From positions 70,660,383 to 70,724,382 of the forward strand of contig CM064871.1 in NCBI GenBank assembly GCA_032719365.1: DNA of 64,000 bases, read 5' to 3'. Below are positions 11,118 to 22,550 of the stretch, one piece after another. Under the pieces are notes generated by a model that saw nothing but the letters and a program-made list of their open reading frames with translations, did no database searches and had not been told where the DNA came from. The position numbers were made by a program, and so were the translations under genes. Within the stretch, counting starts at the first letter, position 1. Each line of letters begins with the position of its first letter. Origin of the DNA: Prinsepia uniflora. Lineage: Eukaryota > Streptophyta > Magnoliopsida > Rosales > Rosaceae.

Positions 11118-14117
11118 TGTCAGGACCCACCCCGATTATCGCCTCGATAATCGGGAAGCATCCTGCTCCCGTCTGACAATCGAATCAAAAAGACCGGAAA
11201 CTAGTTAAAATTACAACACACCCATTGTCAGACCAGGGAGATTAAACAAATACATCCGACTGGACGTCGAGTCCACAGTTTCACAGAGCAATATTACAAA
11301 ACAAATTAAAGAACGAGTCCTACTCTGTGAACTAACTACTCCGCAACGGAAAACGTTATGCCTCCGCCTCTGCCTCGGCGCTTGCCCCCACGCTTCTACC
11401 ACGACCTGGAGGGAATTTAAAACAACAAGGTGTGAGTGGACCGAAACATAAGTTTAACGGGAAAAACAGTTTTTCCGAAATTGGGTTCGCCCTCCAGTTT
11501 TGTAATCCGCATGCATAACCAAGTATTCAAAATTTGTGTGTTAAACTTTTGAAAACTCTTTTTCCGAAACACAAGAAAAACGTTACAGGGATCGTCATCA
11601 CTCATGTAAAACCATGTAATAATACCAGATTCCAGAAATCATCATTTTGAAACATTATTTGCACAAATCAAGTGAAACATAAACAATAATCATGATTATG
11701 TCGTTGGATCCATCCGAGTCTTTAAACTCAACATTAGGCCTTCCCGGGATATCAACGAGTCTTTAAACTCAAAACACGATTAGTAGGCCTCGGGGGTATC
11801 ATAATAATCGAGTCTTTAAACTCACGAGTCTTTAAACTCAATTTTCGGGCCCGCCCCCAGAATCAACATGCCGGGTCTTTAAACCCAAAACCAGATCCAA
11901 CCATCAACCGGGTCTTTAAACCCAAAACCGTTTTTAAACATAATAAATCAGGATTAATCACAATTCTTTTTCCAACGTTATTCTAAAACATTTCTCATCG
12001 TAACAGGACTCATGCCCGAATTCACAGGTAAATTCCAACACATGCAATTAACAGAAGATTTCTTCACAATATGATCAAACATCATAAATCCGAAACATGC
12101 ATATTCATAACCAGATACTTCATCAAAAATTATCACGCATGCATAGGCAAAAACCGAAATCTCGAAATGCGTGAAATACGATAATTACCTCGAAAAACGT
12201 GAAAACAAGTAAAACCGATATATCATCTCACCATCGTAAAATCATATGTAAAACCATGAGATAAATAAGCAAAATAGTCATGCATGCCCAATTTAAAAAT
12301 CAAAGAGTCCACTCACAGTCTTAGGACACGTCAATCGCGTCCCGCGTGCTCCTCCGTAGCTTCGGAAGTGTCCGGGCCTGTGAAAACGTACAAGAAGGGT
12401 TACAAACATCCCAAAATAACTCGTAGGATTTTTCCTAATTTTTCCGGGTTTTTCGGCGAAAATAAACTTAAAGACTTAATCTTCCGGACTCCCGAAGTTA
12501 TCCCGAATGACTCCCGATCGATTCGAACTCTAAAGATAAAATGTTATTTAGACTGTAAGGATCAATTCTCATGTTGACCGTGATCGGAGTTGACGCCACA
12601 CGCGCCGTCACGCGCCGCCCAAAGCGGCTGCGCGTGAAGGCCACGCGCCAAGCTACAGTGTCATCTCCCTTACCCGAACAGCCTGCTAAACGGGTCTGAT
12701 ACCCGCGACTCAACCCGATCAGTTAGCCCTCAATTCTCAGTCAAAACTACCCGTTTTCAATCCTATTATCTTCCCTAACCCTTTAATTTTAGGTCTGCAA
12801 TGAAGGTTAACCTCGACTAGTACCCAAACGACCCAACTCAAACTCGATCAGTCGAACAAATCGACATTCTGGAACTCACCCAAACTAACCCCAATCTCAA
12901 ATTAATTTCACCAGTAGGTTAAGGTGATTCATACGAACACAATGGTACTGTCAATTGATCTTGCCGTTACCTGGAAGTCGTCGTCCTCAAGCTCGAAAAT
13001 ACTCAGAACCAGGGTACTCCGTTCTTGGCCAATTCGTGAATGTCGTCCTTCGAATTTGATGTGGTTGGTTTCCTTTTGCTCCCAGAAGACTAGAATGGCC
13101 CCCGGTTTCGATCAACAAACCTCAGAAATCGAATTCAGTTTTTCCCTCCAACTGGTTCAACTCTGAACCGCAGCTCAGGTTCCTGGGCGAAACAGACTCC
13201 AATCCCTTCAGTTCTTGCACCGTAGTGATCCTAACACTCCCAGAAGTCTCACCGTGTGTTTGGTTTGATCCTTCGACCCTCAGAATTTGAACTCAGCGAT
13301 TTCCCCCCCAGAAACCCGAAATGGTTCAACACTGGTTCTCTCAATCTCTCTCAGTTTTTCCCACGCAGAAAGGACGCAAATGAGTCCCTAAGTCCAACAG
13401 CAATCAGAGTAATCGATTCAAACGGCCAGCAACTCGTGGGAGACACTCTGAAGTCTCTGAAAACGGTTTCCCGCAAGCACAGAGACCACGGCCACTCCTC
13501 ACTCTCCCGTGCTCTGAGTTCTGCCCAAACGTGCACCAAGGTCACTCAATCCTGTTTCCACTGCCTAAAATTACATAAACAAAACGTCTGAGCAATCCAC
13601 TAAGCCATAAACAATTGATCGCACAACCCACGGCCGCAGCACTCTGTTTTCCACGGTGGTGAACAGTACCCCGTGTGGAAATTACCAAAATGCCCCCAGG
13701 GTAAAAATTACCACACTACCCTCCAACTTCCGTGACCCGTAACTCGGTCGTCCGATGTCCGTTTCAAGCGTGCCGCCTGTCGTTGTACTCGGGGCGTCGA
13801 GACGAACATAACGGTCTTCGAGTCAATTGGATATCAATTGTCAAACAAAAAGTCAACTTTTTCCCCTTATAACGCCCAAATTACGATAATGCCCCCGAAC
13901 CTCCGAACATCATAACTTTCACTCCGAGCGTCCGAATCGGACGTGCCACCTGTCTATGAACTCGTGACATCCCGAACTACGTCACGGTCATCACCCAACG
14001 TCCGTTCGACCTCTAAAACTAAAAGTCAACAAATTGACCACACAAACACAGGGGTAAAAACGTCATTTTATTCATTATTTAATAATATTACATTACCAGA
14101 ACGTCCGGGGCGTTACA
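11118..14117 (-). repeat. 3' LTR of element B
   Basis: 3000 bp. On the + strand it begins TGTCAGGACCCACCCCG and ends GGGGCGTTACA. It contains an array of the imperfect palindrome GAGTCTTTAAACTC or GGGTCTTTAAACCC (about 11716-11925), the pair GTGTGAGTGGAC (11430-11441) / GTCCACTCACAG (12307-12318), and a GCGCGTG inverted repeat at about 12600-12650. Confidence 0.95.
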
Positions 14118-14118
14118 A

Positions 14119-14132
14119 TCTCCCCCCCTTAA
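14119..14132 (-). other. Polypurine tract of element B
   Basis: On the - strand an AAGGGGGGGAGAT-type purine run sits directly beside the 3' LTR. It follows a TTTCGGGACGAAATTTC stretch just after the pol stop codon. This is the expected priming site for plus-strand DNA. Confidence 0.85.
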
Positions 14133-14151
14133 GAAATTTCGTCCCGAAATT

Positions 14152-17103
14152 TCAAGGAAACAAGTAAGGGAACTGTTCTCGTATCTGCGCCTCGGGTTCC
14201 CATGTGGCTTCCTCCACATTCTGGTTCCTCCAGAGGACCTTCACCAGAGGAACGGTCTTCCGACGTAGCACTTTCTCCTTTCGATCCAAAATCTGTACCG
14301 GTTGTTCCTCGAAGCTCAAATCATCTCGGAGTTCAATGGGCTGATCCTCCAGTACATGAGATGCGTCAAACACATATTTCCGCAACATCGACACATGGAA
14401 AACATCGTGGACCTTCGAAAGCTCTGGCGGTAGTGCCAGCCGGTAGGCCACCGGGCCAATCCTCTCGGTAATCTCGTAAGGTCCAATATAACGAGGGCTC
14501 AACTTCCCTCGCCTGCCGAATCGCACTACACCCTTCCAAGGGGACAATTTCAGAAATACCCGATCTCCGACCGCAAACTCCAAATCTCGAATCCGATGGT
14601 CCACATAGCTCTTTTGTCTGTCCTGGGCTGCCTTGAGCCGATCCCTGATGAGTTTGACCTTCTCGGTCGTCAGTTCCACCAATTCGGATATAGTCAGCTT
14701 CCTTTCACCCACGTCCGTCCAACACAACGGAGTTCTGCATTGCCGTCCGTACAAGGCTTCGTACGGAGCCATCCCAATGCTCGCTTGATAGCTGTTGTTG
14801 TAGGCAAATTCCATCAAGGCTAGGTGTGACTCCCAAGTGTCATGAAATTGCAAGACGCAAGCTCGCATCATATCCTCCAATGTCTGGATGGTCCGCTCAG
14901 ACTGGCCGTCAGTCTGAGGATGAAATGCAGTACTGAAACGAAGTTTCGTCCCAAATGCCTCCTGCAGACTCTGCCAAAATCGAGAAGTAAATCTTGGGTC
15001 TCGGTCAGAAACTATTGATTCCGGAGTACCGTGCAAACGGATGATCTCGTCAATAAACAACTGGGCCAACTGCGTCATCCTGAAGTTCTCTCGCACCGGC
15101 AAGAAGTGAGCTGATTTCGTAAGCCTGTCCACAATCACCCAAACTCCATCGTGACCCCTGGGTGTCCTAGGAAGTCCAAACACAAAATCCATCGTCAAGT
15201 GATCCCATTTCCATTCTGGAATAGGTAGTGGTTGCAAGGCTCCATAAGGTCGTTGTCTCTCAGCCTTCACTTGCTGGCAAATCAGACACCTGCTGACAAA
15301 CTCGGCAATCTCCCGTTTCATTCCCGGCCACCAGTAGTGCTCTCGCAAGGTACGATACATCTTGGTCCCACCAGGATGCATCGCGTAGGCCGAACTATGA
15401 GCTTCGTCCAAGATCTCCTTCTTCAGTGCCTCCACGCCGGGCACACACAACCGTCCTTCTTTTAGCAAAGCTCCATCCTCCCTGACTGTAAAGTCTAGCC
15501 GTTCACCGGCTTCCACTTCAATCCGGAGTACACATGAGACAGGATCTTGAGATTGAGCCTCAACGATCCGATCGACCAGGAGTGGTCTCACATGAAAATT
15601 AGCCAGCAAGACACCTTGGCCATCCAAACCCAAATCAATGCTATTCTTACGGAGTTCGACCAAAAGTGGCAAATGAACCGTCCGTAGATGTGCTACTGAA
15701 TGCGTTGACTTCCGGCTTAGCGCATCAGCCACCACATTGGCTTTTCCCGGGTGGTACTCAATCGTGCAATCATAATCCTTAATTAGCTCTAGCCACCGTC
15801 GCTGCCTCACATTCAACTCCTTCTGAGTGAACAAGTACTTCAGGCTCTTGTGGTCCGTAAACATTCTGCAAGTCGCTCCGTACAGGTGATGTCTCCAAAT
15901 CTTCAATGCATGCACAACAGCAGCTAACTCCAAATCGTGCGTCGGATAATTGCGCTCATGCGGTTTCAACTGGCGCGAAGCATAGGCGATCACCTTCCCA
16001 TGCTGCATTAGTACACATCCCAAACCCTGTAAGGATGCATCACTGTACACCTCAAATTCCCCACTGTCGTCTGGAAGGGTCAGTATAGGAGCAGACGTCA
16101 ACCTTTCCTTTAGCTCCCGAAAACTACGCTCACAATCGTCATCCCACTCAAACTTGACTCCCTTCCGCGTCAGTCGCGTCAACGGGGCAGCAAGGGTAGA
16201 GAAACCCTCTACAAACCTCCTGTAGTAACCAGCCAATCCCAAGAAACTCCTGACTTCCGTGACGGTCCTCGGTTGTTCCCACTTCGCCACTGCCTCAATT
16301 TTCTGAGAATCCACACTGATCCCGTCAGTTGAGATCACATGCCCCAAGAAACTCACGCTCGTCAACCAAAACTGACATTTGCTGAGCTTCGCATACAACT
16401 GGTTTTCCCTCAAGGTACCCAGCACCATCCTTAAGTGCTCCTCGTGCGCTTCCGCACTCCTCGAGTAGACCAGGATATCGTCAATGAACACGATGACAAA
16501 GTGATCCAAGTAAGGCTGCAACACTCGGTTCATCAAGTCCATAAACGCTGCGGGTGCGTTGGTCAAGCCAAACGGCATCACCAGGAACTCATAATGACCA
16601 TAACGGGTCCTAAATGCTGTTTTGGGTACATCCTCATCCTTAACCCGCAATTGATGATACCCAGAACGTAGATCAATTTTGGAGAAGTACTGCGCTCCTC
16701 GCAGCTGATCGAACAAATCATCGATCCGAGGCAACGGGTATTTGTTCCTGACTGTTACTTTATTCAGTTGCCTGTAATCGATGCAAAGTCTCAAACTCCC
16801 ATCCTTTTTCCTCACAAACAACACCGGAGCTCCCCAGGGGGATACACTCGGTCGAATAAATCCCATCTCAAGTAATTCTTGTAACTGCGCCTTCAGTTCT
16901 TTCAATTCGGCTGGCGCCATACGATACGGAGTCTGAGAAATAGGTTGCGTACCTGGAACCAGATCAATAGTGAACTCAACATCTCGATGCGGTGGCAATC
17001 CCGGTAGATCCTCCGGAAAGACATCCGGGAACTCCCGTACAATCGGTATATCCTCCACCCGCAAGGGTGCAGCTCGTGAATCCATCACTCGGGCTAAGTA
17101 TCC
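14152..17103 (-). CDS. pol: Tekay-like Pol: reverse transcriptase, RNase H, integrase, chromodomain-like tail
   Basis: Pol part of element B. It copies element RNA into DNA and inserts it into the genome. Counting from the first methionine after the stop (17088), reverse transcriptase covers about residues 20-270, with the catalytic FIDD aspartates at about 203-204. RNase H follows, with its first acidic residue at about 350 (SDASLQG). The integrase has an H2C2 zinc finger (HPGGTKMY ... CLICQQ) and a D,D(35)E core (MDF, SDRD, SERT; about 634, 695, 731). The C terminus (KLSPRYIGPY, HDVFHVSMLRKY, VLWRNQNVEEATWEP) is the GPY/F plus chromodomain-type tail of Tekay/Del chromoviruses. The frame is open throughout and continuous with gag-protease apart from one TAG, so this is probably the downstream half of a single polyprotein. 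Confidence 0.93.
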   Translation of the reverse strand, partial: GYLARVMDSRAAPLRVEDIPIVREFPDVFPEDLPGLPPHRDVEFTIDLVPGTQPISQTPYRMAPAELKELKAQLQELLEMGFIRPSVSPWGAPVLFVRKKDGSLRLCIDYRQLNKVTVRNKYPLPRIDDLFDQLRGAQYFSKIDLRSGYHQLRVKDEDVPKTAFRTRYGHYEFLVMPFGLTNAPAAFMDLMNRVLQPYLDHFVIVFIDDILVYSRSAEAHEEHLRMVLGTLRENQLYAKLSKCQFWLTSVSFLGHVISTDGISVDSQKIEAVAKWEQPRTVTEVRSFLGLAGYYRRFVEGFSTLAAPLTRLTRKGVKFEWDDDCERSFRELKERLTSAPILTLPDDSGEFEVYSDASLQGLGCVLMQHGKVIAYASRQLKPHERNYPTHDLELAAVVHALKIWRHHLYGATCRMFTDHKSLKYLFTQKELNVRQRRWLELIKDYDCTIEYHPGKANVVADALSRKSTHSVAHLRTVHLPLLVELRKNSIDLGLDGQGVLLANFHVRPLLVDRIVEAQSQDPVSCVLRIEVEAGERLDFTVREDGALLKEGRLCVPGVEALKKEILDEAHSSAYAMHPGGTKMYRTLREHYWWPGMKREIAEFVSRCLICQQVKAERQRPYGALQPLPIPEWKWDHLTMDFVFGLPRTPRGHDGVWVIVDRLTKSAHFLPVRENFRMTQLAQLFIDEIIRLHGTPESIVSDRDPRFTSRFWQSLQEAFGTKLRFSTAFHPQTDGQSERTIQTLEDMMRACVLQFHDTWESHLALMEFAYNNSYQASIGMAPYEALYGRQCRTPLCWTDVGERKLTISELVELTTEKVKLIRDRLKAAQDRQKSYVDHRIRDLEFAVGDRVFLKLSPWKGVVRFGRRGKLSPRYIGPYEITERIGPVAYRLALPPELSKVHDVFHVSMLRKYVFDASHVLEDQPIELRDDLSFEEQPVQILDRKEKVLRRKTVPLVKVLWRNQNVEEATWEPEAQIREQFPYLFP

Positions 17104-18612
17104 CTAGCACCCCTTCCTCAACAACTTACTTGCCTTCAGGGCAGATATTACTCCGACAGGAGTTGCTCGCTGAATTCCCTGAAAAGTGGTTTCCGGTAGC
17201 CCCGGGCTCCGAAAAGTAACCCTCTTATCGACGCATTCGATGGAGGCGTGATGGAGCGTCAACCAATCCATACCCAAGATGACATCAAAGTCGTGCAAGT
17301 CCAAGAGTATCAAATCTGCCACTAGACCAACATCGCCTACCATTACGGGGCACTCCCGCAACACTTGGTTCACCACAAACACATCTCCGGTGGGCGTACT
17401 CACTCCCATGTCACAGTCCAATGCGGACACCTCTCTACCCGCCAACAACTCACAGTCCCGTGAAATAAATGAATGAGTAGCTCCGGGATCAATTAAAGCA
17501 CAAACATCATGTCCAAAGATCGTGAGTGTACCTGTCACAACACCAGGCGCTGCCCTGGCCTCCTGCTGCGTAACAGCGAAAACTCGGGCCTGTGGTCCAG
17601 CTGCTCGCCCACGGCCCCGGCCCCTCTGTCCACTAGCCGCTCCGGTACCACCTCCTCGAGTGCTCCCAGTCCCAGAAACTGCAGCTGTGCTCCGTCCCTG
17701 CTCTGCTCCACCCCGACCTGCGCCACCACCATGTGGCAAAGATGGACAGTCCCTCCGATAGTGGCCCCGCTCGCCACAGAAGAAACAGATGACACTGGAA
17801 GCATCTCGAACAAAACCACCACTCTGCCGTCCCGTGGAAGCAACAGAAGTCGCGCTCGCCTGCGGAGCAGTCTGCGCCCTAGGCGCTCGGAATCCGGAAC
17901 CCTGATAGTTACCAGGCCTGCCATAACGATCATTGCCTGCAGATGAGGCTCCACCATAGCGTCCCTTCTTCGAGGCTCCCTGACCATACGATCCAGAATA
18001 TGAACGCCCGCGACGTTGTCCACCACCAGAATACTGTGGACGTGTCGGGAGACTAGCCTCAACCCGCACCGCGGCATCAGACAACTCCCTGAGAGTAGCA
18101 AAAGCTCCAGCCGTCACAATGGCCCGTATCTCACCCCGTAGGCCAAGCTCGAACCTACGGCATTTCTCAGCCTCAGTAGATACAAAGGTAGGAGCAAAAC
18201 GAGCTAGCATCTGAAATTTCTGTTCATACTCAGCTACGGACATGCTCCCCTGTTGGAGCTGCAGAAACTCGGTCTCCCTAGCATCACGGAATGAACGGGG
18301 ATAATACTGATCCAGAAACCGTTCACGAAAGGTCTCCCAAGTCACTGTACGGGCATCCCAACCCGACAACTCCAGAGTATACCACCACTCATAAGCAGAG
18401 CCATCAAGTAGAAATGTGGCCAACACCACACGCTCCTCAAGAGAACAGTGCATCACAGTAAAAATCCGCTCAATCCGAGAAATCCAACGGTGGGCATCCT
18501 CGGGGTCCGCTCCACCACTGAATACCGTAGCCCCAAGACGCTGGGCTCGTTCGATCGAAGCACTCTCGGCATCGCCATTAGGTCGTGGAGGGGGTTCGCG
18601 TCGCGGAGGCAT
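17104..18612 (-). CDS. gag: Tekay-like Gag and aspartic protease
   Basis: Upstream half of the element B polyprotein. An open frame extends further upstream to 18726, but it runs through the primer binding site. The start chosen is the MPPRR methionine at 18612, which matches the Gag start of element K. In order it has: a retrotransposon Gag capsid domain (AHRWISRIERIF, EWWYTLELSGWDARTVTWETFRERFLDQYYP region), an Arg/Gly/Ser-rich linker, a CCHC knuckle (CFFCGERGHYRRDC), a second Gly/Arg-rich stretch, and a retropepsin-like domain with LIDPGATHSFIS. Proline replaces the usual Ser/Thr/Ala in the D-x-G motif, a variant I believe is common in plant Ty3/gypsy proteins. It ends at a TAG (17104-17106) after KLLRKGC, where element K has a glutamine and reads on into reverse transcriptase. 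Confidence 0.92.
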   Translation of the reverse strand: MPPRREPPPRPNGDAESASIERAQRLGATVFSGGADPEDAHRWISRIERIFTVMHCSLEERVVLATFLLDGSAYEWWYTLELSGWDARTVTWETFRERFLDQYYPRSFRDARETEFLQLQQGSMSVAEYEQKFQMLARFAPTFVSTEAEKCRRFELGLRGEIRAIVTAGAFATLRELSDAAVRVEASLPTRPQYSGGGQRRGRSYSGSYGQGASKKGRYGGASSAGNDRYGRPGNYQGSGFRAPRAQTAPQASATSVASTGRQSGGFVRDASSVICFFCGERGHYRRDCPSLPHGGGAGRGGAEQGRSTAAVSGTGSTRGGGTGAASGQRGRGRGRAAGPQARVFAVTQQEARAAPGVVTGTLTIFGHDVCALIDPGATHSFISRDCELLAGREVSALDCDMGVSTPTGDVFVVNQVLRECPVMVGDVGLVADLILLDLHDFDVILGMDWLTLHHASIECVDKRVTFRSPGLPETTFQGIQRATPVGVISALKASKLLRKGC

Positions 18613-18698
18613 GGCCGGTCGTCCTTCTTTCTGTAAGAGGCATAAGTTAGTACAATAATCAAGGCACACCCGAGTGCCGGACACGAATCGAAAACCTA

Positions 18699-18711
18699 GG
18701 CTCTGATACCA
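18699..18711 (-). other. Primer binding site (initiator tRNA-Met) of element B
   Basis: On the - strand TGGTATCAGAGCC lies two bases from the 5' LTR end (18714). Confidence 0.92.
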
Positions 18712-18713
18712 AT

Positions 18714-21713
18714 TGTCAGGACCCACCCCGATTATCGCCTCGATAATCGGGAAGCATCCTGCTCCCGTCTGACAATCGAATCAAAAAGACCGGAAACTAG
18801 TTAAAATTACAACACACCCATTGTCAGACCAGGGAGATTAAACAAATACATCCGACTGGACGTCGAGTCCACAGTTTCACAGAGCAATATTACAAAACAA
18901 ATTAAAGAACGAGTCCTACTCTGTGAACTAACTACTCCGCAACGGAAAACGTTATGCCTCCGCCTCTGCCTCGGCGCTTGCCCCCACGCTTCTACCACGA
19001 CCTGGAGGGAATTTAAAACAACAAGGTGTGAGTGGACCGAAACATAAGTTTAACGGGAAAAACAGTTTTTCCGAAATTGGGTTCGCCCTCCAGTTTTGTA
19101 ATCCGCATGCATAACCAAGTATTCAAAATTTGTGTGTTAAACTTTTGAAAACTCTTTTTCCGAAACACAAGAAAAACGTTACAGGGATCGTCATCACTCA
19201 TGTAAAACCATGTAATAATACCAGATTCCAGAAATCATCATTTTGAAACATTATTTGCACAAATCAAGTGAAACATAAACAATAATCATGATTATGTCGT
19301 TGGATCCATCCGAGTCTTTAAACTCAACATTAGGCCTTCCCGGGATATCAACGAGTCTTTAAACTCAAAACACGATTAGTAGGCCTCGGGGGTATCATAA
19401 TAATCGAGTCTTTAAACTCACGAGTCTTTAAACTCAATTTTCGGGCCCGCCCCCAGAATCAACATGCCGGGTCTTTAAACCCAAAACCAGATCCAACCAT
19501 CAACCGGGTCTTTAAACCCAAAACCGTTTTTAAACATAATAAATCAGGATTAATCACAATTCTTTTTCCAACGTTATTCTAAAACATTTCTCATCGTAAC
19601 AGGACTCATGCCCGAATTCACAGGTAAATTCCAACACATGCAATTAACAGAAGATTTCTTCACAATATGATCAAACATCATAAATCCGAAACATGCATAT
19701 TCATAACCAGATACTTCATCAAAAATTATCACGCATGCATAGGCAAAAACCGAAATCTCGAAATGCGTGAAATACGATAATTACCTCGAAAAACGTGAAA
19801 ACAAGTAAAACCGATATATCATCTCACCATCGTAAAATCATATGTAAAACCATGAGATAAATAAGCAAAATAGTCATGCATGCGCAATTTAAAAATCAAA
19901 GAGTCCACTCACAGTCTTAGGACACGTCAATCGCGTCCCGCGTGCTCCTTCGTAGCTTCGGAAGTGTCCGGGCCTGTGAAAACGTACAAGAAGGGTTACA
20001 AACATCCCAAAATAACTCGTAGGATTTTTCCTAATTTTTCCGGGTTTTTCGGCGAAAATAAACTTAAAGACTTAATCTTCCGGACTCCCGAAGTTATCCC
20101 GAATGACTCCCGATCGATTCGAACTCTAAAGATAAAATGTTATTTAGACTGTAAGGATCAATTCTCATGTTGACCGTGATCGGAGTTGACGCCACACGCG
20201 CCGTCACGCGCCGCCCAAAGCGGCTGCGCGTGAAGGCCACGCGCCAAGCTACAGTGTCATCTCCCTTACCCGAACAGCCTGCTAAACGGGTCTGATACCC
20301 GCGACTCAACCCGATCAGTTAGCCCTCAATTCTCAGTCAAAACTACCCGTTTTCAATCCTATTATCTTCCCTAACCCTTTAATTTTAGGTCTGCAATGAA
20401 GGTTAACCTCGACTAGTACCCAAACGACCCAACTCAAACTCGATCAGTCGAACAAATCGACATTCTGGAACTCACCCAAACTAACCCCAATCTCAAATTA
20501 ATTTCACCAGTAGGTTAAGGTGATTCATACGAACACAATGGTACTGTCAATTGATCTTGCCGTTACCTGGAAGTCGTCGTCCTCAAGCTCGAAAATACTC
20601 AGAACCAGGGTACTCCGTTCTTGGCCAATTCGTGAATGTCGTCCTTCGAATTTGATGTGGTTGGTTTCCTTTTGCTCCCAGAAGACTAGAATGGCCCCCG
20701 GTTTCGATCAACAAACCTCAGAAATCGAATTCAGTTTTTCCCTCCAACTGGTTCAACTCTGAACCGCAGCTCAGGTTCCTGGGCGAAACAGACTCCAATC
20801 CCTTCAGTTCTTGCACCGTAGTGATCCTAACACTCCCAGAAGTCTCACCGTGTGTTTGGTTTGATCCTTCGACCCTCAGAATTTGAACTCAGCGATTTCC
20901 CCCCCAGAAACCCGAAATGGTTCAACACTGGTTCTCTCAATCTCTCTCAGTTTTTCCCACGCAGAAAGGACGCAAATGAGTCCCTAAGTCCAACAGCAAT
21001 CAGAGTAATCGATTCAAACGGCCAGCAACTCGTGGGAGACACTCTGAAGTCTCTGAAAACGGTTTCCCGCAAGCACAGAGACCACGGCCACTCCTCACTC
21101 TCCCGTGCTCTGAGTTCTGCCCAAACGTGCACCAAGGTCACTCAATCCTGTTTCCACTGCCTAAAATTACATAAACAAAACGTCTGAGCAATCCACTAAG
21201 CCATAAACAATTGATCGCACAACCCACGGCCGCAGCACTCTGTTTTCCACGGTGGTGAACAGTACCCCGTGTGGAAATTACCAAAATGCCCCCAGGGCAA
21301 AAATTACCACACTACCCTCCAACTTCCGTGACCCGTAACTCGGTCGTCCGACGTCCGTTTCAAGCGTGCCGCCTGTCGTTGTACTCGGGGCGTCGAGACG
21401 AACATAACGGTCTTCGAGTCAATTGGATATCAATTGTCAAACAAAAAGTCAACTTTTTCCCCTTATAACGCCCAAATTACGATAATGCCCCCGAACCTCC
21501 GAACATCATAACTTTCACTCCGAGCGTCCGAATCGGACGTGCCACCTGTCTATGAACTCGTGACATCCCGAACTACGTCACGGTCATCACCCAACGTCCG
21601 TTCGACCTCCAAAACTAAAAGTCAACAAATTGACCACACAAACACAGGGGTAAAAACGTCATTTTATTCATTATTTAATAATATTACATTACCAGAACGT
21701 CCGGGGCGTTACA
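18714..21713 (-). repeat. 5' LTR of element B
   Basis: 3000 bp, nearly identical to the copy at 11118-14117. It should contain the promoter that drives the gag-pol transcript toward lower coordinates. I cannot place a TATA box with confidence. Confidence 0.95.
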
Positions 21714-21718
21714 AAAGG

Positions 21719-22550
21719 TCCAACTTTGCAGAATAAGAAAAAGAGACGGAGGAGGAGACCTTGCTGATGGCCTTCCATGCAATGGACGACATGGATGAAG
21801 ATACTTGGTATGTGGATACATGCTGCAGTAACCACATGAGCGGTTGTAACTCATCTTTCACTAATCTAGATGAAAGCTTTTCCTCCTTTGTAAGTTGATC
21901 AACTGTGAGTTGAAGAAAATGGAGATATACAGATAAGAACCAAGAATGAGTTCATTGACGTCATATATCCTCGACCTAAAAAAAATCTATTAAGTGATGG
22001 CCAATTACAGGACAAGGGATATACAATCACAATCAAGAAGGGAGAATGTGAAATCTATGATCCAAAATGTGGATAAATAGCAGTGGTTCAGATGAAAAGA
22101 AACAAATTGTTTCCCCTAAAAATCAAAATCGTGCAAGCATGCTTGATGGCCAAGGAAAGTGTCTCGGTTTAGAGTTGGCATGAGAGATATGGCCACTTGC
22201 ACTTCAATGGACTCAATACCTTGAACCAGAAGAACATGGTGGACGACCTTATTAAAATCACACTGCCTTTCTCAATCACGTGGGAGAATTGCATCACTGG
22301 GAAACATGATCGTGACATATTTCCCACAGGAAAGTAAACAAGAGCACATAAGATTTTGGAGCTGATTCACTCAGATCTTTGTGAAACGATGTCACCTACA
22401 TCTAATGGAGGTAAAAGATACTTCATAATATTTATAGATGACTACAACTGAAAAGTTTAGGTTTATTTCTTGTAGGAAAAATCAGAAGCTTTCGAGGCAT
22501 TGAAAATCTTCATTGCTTTTGTTGAGACACAGAGAGAAAAGTAAGTCAAG
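21719..22550 (+). pseudogene. pol: Ty1/copia protease and integrase N-terminal fragment (relic piece 2)
   Basis: Continues the copia relic directly after element B. The protease motif region at about 21798-21845 reads DTWYVDTCCSNHMSG, where the catalytic D-T-G has become D-T-C. The integrase zinc-binding part (WHERYGHLHFNGL ... CITGKHDR, about 22178-22310) and the start of the integrase core (IHSDLCE, then FIIFIDDYN, about 22360-22450) follow. Several stops and frame changes show it is dead. In a live element these cut the polyprotein and insert the DNA copy. Solo LTR C interrupts the core at 22550, and it resumes at 25663. Confidence 0.85.

Larger units (their letters stand above)
11118..21713 (-). 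mobile_element. Element B: young Tekay/Del-like Ty3/gypsy retrotransposon
   Basis: A complete 10,596-bp element on the - strand inside the copia relic, flanked by the target duplication AAAGG (11113-11117 and 21714-21718). Both LTRs are exactly 3000 bp. By eye I found only about five differences between them (near 12291, 12348, 13697, 13756 and 14008), so insertion was very recent. It carries the primer site, gag-protease, reverse transcriptase, RNase H, integrase, a chromodomain-like C terminus and a polypurine tract. The only visible lesion in the coding part is one in-frame TAG between protease and reverse transcriptase. Confidence 0.96.

Noticed and set aside
11118..11200. Reading the TGTCAGGACCC end as the start of a + strand element
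   Set aside because: The long terminal inverted repeats mimic an LTR start, but primer site, gag-pol and purine tract all show element B is on the - strand.
17535..18101. 188-codon - strand frame opposite or alongside gag of B
   Set aside because: A shadow of the Gag/protease gene in another frame of the same strand. The composition follows the Arg/Gly-rich linker.
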